A stretch of 30,108 nt of DNA from a virus. The position numbers and the translations under genes are program-made. The stretch covers positions 1 to 30,108 of the IMG/VR virus record IMGVR_UViG_3300021960_000015. One strand, given 5' to 3'. A model generated the notes under the pieces. The model made no database searches and was not told where the DNA came from. It was given only the letters and a program-made list of their open reading frames with translations. This document shows positions 13,719 to 20,300 of the stretch, piece by piece. Within the stretch, counting starts at the first letter, position 1. Each line of letters begins with the position of its first letter.

Positions 13719-16495
13719 TAGGCCACTGCTGGAAATTGATTGTTTCGGGCCGCTCGCTCCTTGATTTCTACTCGTATTGCTGAATCGTATTCTCTGATTC
13801 GTTTGCCTGTTTCGTCGTAAATGTTCACAACGATATTATTGCGATCAACGCCATTATTCAGTTCGTTCAATCTGCCAGCGCCTAAACTCTGAACCGCTTT
13901 TCGGCTGAATATATACTCGCCACCTTCCGCATTAATAAGCTGTCCGCCTCGCGAATGAGAAGCACCTACCAGCATTCCGGCTTCAGCCTTGGGGATCAGT
14001 CCACCTTGCTTAAAGCCCAAAGCGGAAGCCACTGAAGAAACCCCACTCGAAACAAAACCAACGGCCTGCCCAACCACTGAATTATCACCTCCGGTCAGTT
14101 GACTGCCGAAGTCTGGCAAAACGCCTTGAATTGCTTTTGCGATTGCATTGGGCAACTCAGTGAAAGCTCCAGTGATTGCGGTTGCGATTGCATTGGGCAA
14201 CTCAGTGAAAGCTCCAGTGATTGCGGTTGCGATTGCGTTCGGTAGTTCTTCCAACCCATCGACAAGAGCCTGAAAAAACTGTTGGGGCAATTTAAGTAGA
14301 TTTTGAATGAAACTCACATATGCTTGGTTTAATCTTTCAATCACACCAAATACGGCTTCAATTGCATTGATTAAATTAACAATGAAATGAATAAGAGGCT
14401 CTAAAAGGCTTATTACTTTAAATAATATTGGCGCAAGCTTTTCAACGATAGGAATCAGCTTCTCAAACAAAGGTCTTAGAGCGTCAATCACGGGAATCAA
14501 AGCGTCAATCACTGGAACCAAGGCGTCAATGATTGGGTCAATCAACGCAAAGATTGCGTCGAAGACTTTGGTTAAGGCTTCCTGAACTTTTTGATTAGAA
14601 AGCACTAACGCCAGCAATCCTTCTTCAACCCCTTTTTGTGCTGTGATTTGTGCGATATTCGCAGCCCTTGAACCGGAAGAGCCAGCCGCGCCAGTGACTT
14701 GCTGGAAGGTGTCATTGGCGACCAGTCCTTGTGCGCCTTCTTGGATTCTCTCGCTGATTGTTTTGTTGGCTTCTTTTTGGGCTTCAGCGATTGCGAGCGC
14801 AGCCTTGGATTGCTTCTCTAAAAGTTTTAGGGATTTTTCTTCCGCTGCGGCTCTTAAAAGTGCTTCCTGGGCAAGTTTAACCTGTTCCTGAATTTCTAAC
14901 TGGCGAGTGATTTCTTCAACTTCTTTTTTGACTTTATCATAGGCTGCGAGTTCAACGAGTTTCTTTTTGGCGAGGGCTAAAGCTTCTTGCTCTTTCAAAG
15001 CTTTAGTAGTTTCTTGGTTGTTTTTATTTTGTTCTTTAGAGGCTGAACTTTGATTCTGTAGGCTTTCGGCCTTTGCTCGCTCAACCTTTTCTTGTTTCCT
15101 AGCAATGTCATAGGCTTTGACGCCATTCGTGTAATTATCCAAGGCTTGCTGAATATTCTTCTTGCCTTGTGCGTAAACATCCTTTGCGTTCTGAACTGTC
15201 GATTTCCCGATAATGTCAATTTCAGAAATTGCGTTCTTTTGCTGAATGTAAGATTTGTAAACTTTATCCGATTCTGAGGCTAAGTTTTTCTGGGCTTGTA
15301 TTAAGCCTTGTGCGGCTTCCTCGTCATCAGCAAATGGATTGTATGTTTGCGCTGCGGCTGCTGCAACGGCCAACACATCATCCAGAAGCATTACCTTGTC
15401 GATTAGATTCGTAATGTCCAAAAGAATGGTCTTGAACGTCACCTCAAGCGCTCTGAACGCTACCCCAATCACAGAACCAGAAATCAAATCTGTGAGGAAA
15501 ATCAGCGAAGCTGAAAGCAACTCAACCGCTAAACGCACTGCGGCAAAGACCTTGGCGAATCCTATCACTGAATCGCCTTGACCTATCATTTCCCCAATTT
15601 TCCCAATCACATTCGTGAAAGGCGTAATGAGAGCGGAAACAATCCCAGAAAGGGTTTCAAAATAGAAGGCAATGTCTGCTCTTAAAATATCATCCAGCGC
15701 AGAGGCAACATCACGCAGAACGCCACCCAATGAAGAGTTTGCGCCTGTCACTTCATTAATCACTCCAGCCAATCGAACCGCAGAATTACTCACAATCGTA
15801 AAGCTTTGAGCAATCGTCTGGTTGGTTTTCCCAAACTCTTGCTCTAGTACGTCACTTTGCGATTTCAGCGCATTGAAAACTGCTTCAGCCGTAAGCTTGC
15901 CTTCTTTTCCGTATTCTTTGAGTTGTCCAACCGTAATACCTAAACCGTCCGCGATGGCTTGTGCCACTCTTGGCGTTTGTTCTAAAACAGAATTCAATTC
16001 TTCACCACGCAACGCACCAGCCGCGAAACCTTGCCCAAGCTGAATCATTGCCGCTTCAGCGCTTGCGGCACTAGAGCCGGAAATTGTGATTGCTTGAGAA
16101 AGAGCCTTGGTGACTTGTTCTAAGTCGGTGTTTGTAGTGCCTAGTTGAGCAGTAGCGCGAGCTAGGCGAGAGTAGAGATCAACCGTTGACTCAAAAGAGT
16201 TTCCGGTGGATTGGGCAATTTTGAATAGGGCCGATTGCGCTCTGGTGAGTTCTTGAGTGCTTGATGTGACTAGCTTGAGGCGAGAATCAATGTTTGCGGC
16301 TGCGTCACTAAATTTAATTAGTTTATCAATGGCAAAGGCGGCGATTGCGGCATTCAAGGCAGTAGTCAGGCCACCAACAGAGCGAGCGACTGCCGATGAG
16401 GTGCTTTGTAGTTTTTTGAGCGAACGATCAACCGAATTAAAAGCCGCTTGGGTCTTGTCTACGGCTGAAATCGTGATCGTGGTGTTATTCGCCAT
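13718..16495 (-). CDS. Tape measure protein
   Basis: 925 aa; the largest tail gene. It sets tail length and later helps DNA passage. The N-terminus (about 1-260) has the usual tape measure domain: SFESTVDLYSRLARAT, then GEELNSVLEQTPRVAQAIA and LKEYGKEGKLTAE. A coiled-coil stretch (about 490-600) follows. A hydrophobic region with repeated IDALVPVIDALIPVIDAL units (about 660-690) comes next. Then come ELPNAIATAITGAFT repeats and a C-terminal GGLIPKAEAGMLVG segment. At roughly 0.15 nm per residue (known for siphophages) the tail would be near 140 nm. Its start is coupled to the GT reading frame stop (TAATG). Confidence 0.93.
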   Translation of the reverse strand: MANNTTITISAVDKTQAAFNSVDRSLKKLQSTSSAVARSVGGLTTALNAAIAAFAIDKLIKFSDAAANIDSRLKLVTSSTQELTRAQSALFKIAQSTGNSFESTVDLYSRLARATAQLGTTNTDLEQVTKALSQAITISGSSAASAEAAMIQLGQGFAAGALRGEELNSVLEQTPRVAQAIADGLGITVGQLKEYGKEGKLTAEAVFNALKSQSDVLEQEFGKTNQTIAQSFTIVSNSAVRLAGVINEVTGANSSLGGVLRDVASALDDILRADIAFYFETLSGIVSALITPFTNVIGKIGEMIGQGDSVIGFAKVFAAVRLAVELLSASLIFLTDLISGSVIGVAFRALEVTFKTILLDITNLIDKVMLLDDVLAVAAAAAQTYNPFADDEEAAQGLIQAQKNLASESDKVYKSYIQQKNAISEIDIIGKSTVQNAKDVYAQGKKNIQQALDNYTNGVKAYDIARKQEKVERAKAESLQNQSSASKEQNKNNQETTKALKEQEALALAKKKLVELAAYDKVKKEVEEITRQLEIQEQVKLAQEALLRAAAEEKSLKLLEKQSKAALAIAEAQKEANKTISERIQEGAQGLVANDTFQQVTGAAGSSGSRAANIAQITAQKGVEEGLLALVLSNQKVQEALTKVFDAIFALIDPIIDALVPVIDALIPVIDALRPLFEKLIPIVEKLAPILFKVISLLEPLIHFIVNLINAIEAVFGVIERLNQAYVSFIQNLLKLPQQFFQALVDGLEELPNAIATAITGAFTELPNAIATAITGAFTELPNAIAKAIQGVLPDFGSQLTGGDNSVVGQAVGFVSSGVSSVASALGFKQGGLIPKAEAGMLVGASHSRGGQLINAEGGEYIFSRKAVQSLGAGRLNELNNGVDRNNIVVNIYDETGKRIREYDSAIRVEIKERAARNNQFPAVA
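14138..14227. repeat. 45-bp perfect tandem duplication in the tape measure gene
   Basis: 14138-14182 and 14183-14227 are identical; a diverged third copy begins at 14228. The unit is 15 codons, encoding about ELPNAIATAITGAFT, so reading frame is kept and copy number can change tail length. Exact identity suggests a recent duplication. Confidence 0.9.
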
Positions 16496-16644
16496 TACTT
16501 AGATTTTCGCTTCTCTGACTGAATCGTAAAGTAAGCCACCCAACCTCGAATCTCGTCGACTGTCCAGCTCATCACCTCGCGGATCGGCTGGTGCAGTGTT
16601 TCCGCAAGCTGAAAAGCAATAAAGAGGTCAGGTGACTCCCTCAG
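16495..16644 (-). CDS. T-domain extension of the tail chaperone, made by -1 frameshift
   Basis: Reading on from 16644 in the -1 frame gives 49 residues (beginning LRESPDLFIAFQLAETL and containing IRGWVAYF) before a TAA that overlaps the tape measure ATG as TAATG. This is the T part of a lambda G/GT-type chaperone pair. It has no start codon of its own in place. It is translated only as the 3' part of a 169-aa GT fusion through the slippery site at 16650-16644. GT recruits the tape measure and tube proteins during tail assembly. Confidence 0.85.
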   Translation of the reverse strand: MRESPDLFIAFQLAETLHQPIREVMSWTVDEIRGWVAYFTIQSEKRKSK

Positions 16645-17003
16645 TTTTTTTCAATCTGCTCATCCGTTAGTCCTTCGTCCTGGTTCATCTGTGAGACAAT
16701 CTGAGCAATGACTTCACTGTCCACTTGCCTCATAAACTCTTGACGATTAACCAACTTGAAGAGTTTTTTTCCATCTTCGTCGAGCGCTTTTGCAATTAAA
16801 GTTGCAATCAAGGCTTCACCCACTTTGCCAGCCTGGTTTAAAGCCAGAATCTCCTGTTGTTCGCTCAAGGTCATTGAAGAGCGATAATAGATTTTCGTGG
16901 GTTCACCTTGTTCGTCGGGCCATTCAGGAACCTCTACATATTGTAAAGGTGCTGAAAGCCTGTCGCGATAATGAGCTTTTGCTCGTGATAAAATATCAGT
17001 CAT
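16641..17003 (-). CDS. Tail assembly chaperone (G-like)
   Basis: 120 aa in the zero frame. It lies between tail tube and tape measure, the invariable place of the G/GT chaperone. It is helical, with MTLSEQQEILALNQAGKVGE near 44-63, matching the acidic chaperones that hold the tape measure. The final codons GAA AAA AAC then TGA form the slippery heptamer for the GT fusion. Most ribosomes stop here and make G; a minority shift and make GT. Confidence 0.88.
   Translation of the reverse strand: MTDILSRAKAHYRDRLSAPLQYVEVPEWPDEQGEPTKIYYRSSMTLSEQQEILALNQAGKVGEALIATLIAKALDEDGKKLFKLVNRQEFMRQVDSEVIAQIVSQMNQDEGLTDEQIEKN
16644..16650 (-). promoter_or_regulatory. Programmed -1 frameshift site A AAA AAC
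   Basis: The heptamer is in the correct X XXY YYZ phase relative to the zero frame and is the last thing before the G stop codon. The -1 frame downstream encodes a conserved-looking T domain up to the tape measure start. A short GAGG/CCTC pairing lies just downstream and might stimulate shifting, but it is weak. Confidence 0.85.
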
Positions 17004-17009
17004 TTATTT

Positions 17010-17396
17010 TTACGCTGTGGTTTCTGCCAATGCCCCAGAACCTTGGAACGAAATTGTTGCGTCTACCGTCCCATCGATTGCCCCACTTCGTGAAACTCCG
17101 GTGATTACAACCGAACCGGAATAGTAGGTTGAACTCGTCGCGGTTCCTTCTGGATATAAGTTCAGCGTGACACTAGAACCTACGCCCACTGAAGATTGGC
17201 CTGTGTCGTCTGGGTCCCAAAAGACGTCACAACTGCCAGAAAATGAAGTCAGGCCAGCGACAAAGGTTTGGGCTGAATCGCTCAGTTGGGTTGTGTCGAT
17301 GGTGTTTGCCGTCTGGTCGATTGAGTAGCTTTTGACTTCTCCGATTGTGGTTGAACCGGATTTAATGACTCCGGCTGATCCTTTAGTAACTGCCAT
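17010..17396 (-). CDS. Major tail tube protein
   Basis: 128 aa, beta-rich, Ser/Thr/Gly-rich, no Cys pairs of note beyond one residue. IKSGSTTIGEVKSYSID, then TTQLSDSAQTFVAGLTSFSG and DATISFQGSG follow the usual tube fold sequence pattern (TP901-1/lambda V class). AAGGA lies about 6 nt upstream of the ATG. It is placed between tail terminator and G-like chaperone. It should form the hexameric rings of the tail tube. Confidence 0.88.
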   Translation of the reverse strand: MAVTKGSAGVIKSGSTTIGEVKSYSIDQTANTIDTTQLSDSAQTFVAGLTSFSGSCDVFWDPDDTGQSSVGVGSSVTLNLYPEGTATSSTYYSGSVVITGVSRSGAIDGTVDATISFQGSGALAETTA

Positions 17397-17530
17397 TTCG
17401 TTTCCTTTTGTTGGCTGTTAAAAAATGCCGGTGATTCTTCCGGCTTTAGCGCTGCCCATCCGTCCGCGCTAAACTCTTCAAATTGAGACTCTTCAATAAC
17501 TTTCTTCTCTCTACCTCTGATAATTTTCAT
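17282..17530 (-). CDS. Small hydrophilic protein overlapping the tail tube gene
   Basis: 82 aa. It starts ATGA-coupled to the tail terminator and fills the otherwise empty 130 nt before the tail tube gene. Residues 1-45 (MKIIRGREKKVIEESQFEEF start) resemble short proteins that often precede the tube gene. The last 38 residues run in another frame within the tube gene and are low-complexity (Gln/Ser/Pro), so the tail may simply be overrun to the first stop. Function unknown. Confidence 0.45.
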   Translation of the reverse strand: MKIIRGREKKVIEESQFEEFSADGWAALKPEESPAFFNSQQKETKWQLLKDQPESLNPVQPQSEKSKATQSTRRQTPSTQPN

Positions 17531-17964
17531 AGGATTTCACTCGGTGTTCCGCTTGTCTGGCGATAGATAATCAGGTAGTCCATCGCAATCATTCCAACAG
17601 GTTTTTCGCCTTCTGTTGAAATGTTGATTTCTACATTCTGTAAGACTAATTCTTCGACACTCGCTGGGCTTGTTTCGTTTAGTGCCGCTTCGACTTCTCC
17701 TCCGATAGTGTCCAAAGTGTCGTCTAAATTGCTGGTTGCTTCGGCAACGCCTTCGACTCTTAGATTAAGATTTCTTACTAGGCTCTTTCCATCCGTCATT
17801 GCAGACCGTTCAACGGTTTCCGCGAGTGTGTAAATGAGCAGACACGGCAAATCTGTCTGGGCCAGCCTATGAAACCTCGTTTGATAAACTCTGCTGGCTG
17901 TCGTCGAAAGTCCGGTGAGTGTGGTTGCAACCGCTTCTCGAATCGTTTGACGAGCGTGAGCCAT
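17527..17964 (-). CDS. Tail terminator protein (gpU-like)
   Basis: 145 aa. RQTIREAVATTLTGLSTT, then RLAQTDLPCLLIYTLAE and LNLRVEGVAEA follow the pattern of tail terminator/minor tail U proteins, which cap the tail tube as a hexamer and join it to the head. It lies between the head-tail joining protein and tail tube, the expected site. The ATG overlaps the upstream stop (TGATG-type). Length is typical. Confidence 0.82.
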   Translation of the reverse strand: MAHARQTIREAVATTLTGLSTTASRVYQTRFHRLAQTDLPCLLIYTLAETVERSAMTDGKSLVRNLNLRVEGVAEATSNLDDTLDTIGGEVEAALNETSPASVEELVLQNVEINISTEGEKPVGMIAMDYLIIYRQTSGTPSEIL

Positions 17965-18266
17965 CAGATTCTTTCCATGACTAGCGTCGTCATACCTAAA
18001 TTGTCCGGCTCAATGCCTCGCACCACATAGCCGATTGACTGAATCGTTAGAGCGTCACCATGCGCCAAGCTGGAAACATCACTGGTTCTTGCCATCAGTC
18101 GAGGTTCTGCCGACTCAAGCCCAATCGTCAGTCCATTTGGTTGAATCAAGGTGAAGCGTAAATCCCAGATTCCGCTGAAGGTGCTGGCGTCTGCCTTAAT
18201 GACGGTTACGCCAAAATCTGCGGTATCTAAATAAATTGCTCTGTCAGTATCGGTTTCAATCGCCAT
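17964..18266 (-). CDS. Head-tail joining protein (gpFII-like)
   Basis: 100 aa. MARTSDVSSLAHGDALTI near 58-75, then YVVRGIEPDNLGMTTLVME, is the typical C-terminal motif of FII-like head-tail attachment proteins, which form the last ring of the neck. It overlaps the LpxA-like gene by 11 nt and is coupled to the tail terminator. It marks the resumption of standard virion genes after the sugar/acyl-type cluster. Confidence 0.82.
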   Translation of the reverse strand: MAIETDTDRAIYLDTADFGVTVIKADASTFSGIWDLRFTLIQPNGLTIGLESAEPRLMARTSDVSSLAHGDALTIQSIGYVVRGIEPDNLGMTTLVMERI

Positions 18267-18867
18267 CGAGTATGTACCAAAAACGTTCAGTTTCTTTGAT
18301 GAGGTATTCGTTGGATACCTTATTGCGACTCAAGCCAATCACATTCTCACCAGCCGCTCGCGCTGGATTTCCGGCAAAGATTTTTCCAGGTGTGATTCTA
18401 CATTTCACGCCAACCACTGAATTCATACCAATCATGGAAAAACTGCCAATCAGCGAATATTGGTGAACTGTTGCCCCCAGCCCAATCGTTGCGCCTCGCA
18501 TGACGTAGCTATGTCCGCCTAGCTGCACCGCATTGGCAAGCGTCACGTTGTCCTCAATCACTGAGTCATGGCTAACATGCGAGTAGTTCATTAAATAACA
18601 GTCTTTGCCAATTCTGGTTTTGTTTTCGGTTCCGGCATGAATCGTTGCAAATTCTCGAATCGTGGTGTTGTCACTAATCTCAACTCCACAAAGTTTTGGC
18701 CTTGTCCTGTGCTGTGGCGTATCACCGATTGAAACATGCCCGTGAATTCGGACGTTGTCTCCAATCTCAGCAGGCCCGTAGATTATTGTGTAAGGGCCAA
18801 TAAAAACGTTTTTGCCAAAGTGGACATTTCCCTCAATGATTGCCGTTTTATCGATTTGTACTACCAC
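18256..18867 (-). CDS. LpxA-like left-handed beta-helix acyltransferase
   Basis: 203 aa, starting at GTG. Hexapeptide repeats run through most of the protein. Specific matches to LpxA (UDP-GlcNAc O-acyltransferase) include IGPYTIIYGPAEIGDNVRIH, IGDTPQH, IREFATIHAGT and SHVSHDS, with His100 at the catalytic position, and a GATVHQYSLIGSFSMIG stretch. LpxA acylates UDP-GlcNAc at the first lipid A step. This protein is about 60 residues shorter, keeping only the start of the C-terminal helical domain, so a different sugar nucleotide or acceptor is likely. It overlaps both neighbours by 7-11 nt inside the virion operon. The acyltransferase fold is secure; the substrate is unknown. Confidence 0.88.
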   Translation of the reverse strand: MVVQIDKTAIIEGNVHFGKNVFIGPYTIIYGPAEIGDNVRIHGHVSIGDTPQHRTRPKLCGVEISDNTTIREFATIHAGTENKTRIGKDCYLMNYSHVSHDSVIEDNVTLANAVQLGGHSYVMRGATIGLGATVHQYSLIGSFSMIGMNSVVGVKCRITPGKIFAGNPARAAGENVIGLSRNKVSNEYLIKETERFWYILDGD

Positions 18868-19523
18868 TCAGCGAGTAAATCTGTGTGAACAAAAGGCGGT
18901 TTTGGATTGCCATGAAAGTAAACAATTGAGGCTTCTTCTCGTCTTTCCGGCTCTTTGAGCCAGTGGCACTTGTAGGACTGAATCTGGTTAGGAAAAACCT
19001 CATTCAATCGGGTTGCGTCATTGGCTAGTAATCGCAAAAACTGCATTTCTGAGATTCTTCCGTTGTACAAAATTCGCTCACCGTATTTTTCTTTTCTCTG
19101 CCACTCGTAAAAAATGAAATCGCAGAATTCAGGTGAGTAGCTTCCAACCCCATTGCAAATCGTTTCAGGATAGTTTGGATCTGTAAGAAGCCCGACTCTG
19201 CCGCGCCAATTTAGAATCTCGTCAATATTGTCTTTAATGATCGTGTCGAGCCCAAGAACAAAACGTTGATTTTCTCCCAAGTCCGGCCTGAAGGTTTCCA
19301 TGACATTCCCATAACCGGATTCATTACCTTCAATCTGAACTTGATCAACCTCTTCTTGAAATTCGTAAAACTCATCAACTAAACAAATCAGTCTATATTT
19401 TTGTGTCGTATGTCTTGCAATCGCTTGTGCTAATTTGTCCACCCAGATTGCCGAATATCCTTGGGAAAACTTGGGTAATCCCTTGCCTTCCGGCTTAAAT
19501 AAAATGCAGACAATGTCAATCAT
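18861..19523 (-). CDS. Phage glycosyltransferase-like protein
   Basis: 220 aa. The opening MIDIVCILFKPEGKG, then YSAIWVDKLAQAIARH, LICLVDEFYE and METFRPD with VLGLDTIIKDNIDEIL, and the closing ASIVYFHGNPKPPF follow the layout of a family of small glycosyltransferase-like proteins found in phages and prophages. The LGLDT segment takes the place of the metal-binding acidic motif (only one Asp here, so activity is not certain). It overlaps the small gene upstream by 8 nt and the LpxA-like gene by 7 nt. It probably transfers a sugar to a virion or host-surface acceptor, which is inference. Confidence 0.7.
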   Translation of the reverse strand: MIDIVCILFKPEGKGLPKFSQGYSAIWVDKLAQAIARHTTQKYRLICLVDEFYEFQEEVDQVQIEGNESGYGNVMETFRPDLGENQRFVLGLDTIIKDNIDEILNWRGRVGLLTDPNYPETICNGVGSYSPEFCDFIFYEWQRKEKYGERILYNGRISEMQFLRLLANDATRLNEVFPNQIQSYKCHWLKEPERREEASIVYFHGNPKPPFVHTDLLAEW

Positions 19524-19752
19524 CTGGCTCAGTCTTCTTCGGCTTTCTGGCTGGCTTGCGCTTTACCAATTTTGGTTGGCTTTCGCTCGTTAAGCCCACG
19601 CTGCGATCAATCAGCGGCTCTTTCTCTTCGTAGGGAATCGCCTTGCCTAATCGCATGATTTCGCGAGCTGCATCCACCGTCACAGAAACGATTTGGCCCG
19701 CTTTTACAACTTTTCCGTCTGCTACTGTGCTTCTTAGAATTTGTACCTTCAT
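19516..19752 (-). CDS. Small phage protein, unknown
   Basis: 78 aa. MKVQILRSTVADGKVVKAGQ, then VDAAREIMRLGKAIP, is a pattern common in short unannotated proteins of head-gene regions (a small SH3-like or RHH-like fold is possible). The C-terminus is a Lys/Pro-rich tail (KPARKPKKTEPDD). It overlaps the DUF115-like gene by 4 nt and the glycosyltransferase-like gene by 8 nt. Function unknown; perhaps a head decoration or connector part. Confidence 0.6.
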   Translation of the reverse strand: MKVQILRSTVADGKVVKAGQIVSVTVDAAREIMRLGKAIPYEEKEPLIDRSVGLTSESQPKLVKRKPARKPKKTEPDD

Positions 19753-20300
19753 CGAATCGCTCGCAGTAACTCGTTTAGTTCTGGATTAAAAGTCTTCACT
19801 CGTTTTGGATTTCTTAGTTTCTGAATGATTTCGCCCCAAGCAGATTTTCTTGGGTTTCGCTTGCCTTTCAAGGCTTGGTCATTTTCTGGCCTGACGTACT
19901 GGTGCCAGTAATCGCGCCTTGTGTTTTCGTAGTTATCCACGCCACACAACCAGATTTCTTTGTAGCCCATGTAATCGGCTGTCCAGAGTGCTTCTGGGCC
20001 GCTCAGTTGAACCCAAGGGCAAATTCCTGCGTAAATATCCTTTTCTTTTAAATTTTTAAATTGCGGAGAAACAATCGGGCATTGAATTCCAATGTCTTCT
20101 CTTAAAAACTGAATCATGCTTGGATCGTGAGCATACGCCCAAGCCAAGTCTGGCAAGAGCGCAGCATGTTGGTTAACAGAAATCCAATGTGCGCTCTTCC
20201 AGTTGCTTTGACGAACGTCAGCAGGCGCAGAAGGTGAGCCGCAAATCAAAAGTGCGGTTTCCCCTCTGCACCAATCCTTCAGTTCATCTAAATGAAACAC
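19749..20300 (-). CDS. DUF115/MptE-like protein
   Basis: 183 aa, starting at GTG directly after the capsid gene stop. LLICGSPSAPADVRQSNWKS resembles the glycine-rich loop of the DUF115/MptE-like Rossmann fold. WISVNQHAALLPDLAWAYAH and a GYKEIWLCGVDNYEN segment follow the same family pattern. Relatives include pterin pyrophosphokinases and the Maf proteins of flagellin glycosylation. With the glycosyltransferase-like and LpxA-like genes downstream, a sugar-handling role is plausible. The family call is moderately sure; the reaction is unknown. Confidence 0.6.
   Translation of the reverse strand: MFHLDELKDWCRGETALLICGSPSAPADVRQSNWKSAHWISVNQHAALLPDLAWAYAHDPSMIQFLREDIGIQCPIVSPQFKNLKEKDIYAGICPWVQLSGPEALWTADYMGYKEIWLCGVDNYENTRRDYWHQYVRPENDQALKGKRNPRKSAWGEIIQKLRNPKRVKTFNPELNELLRAIR

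Noticed and set aside
14138-14227. Regulatory repeats
   Set aside because: The unit is a multiple of three, in frame, and encodes a tape measure repeat.
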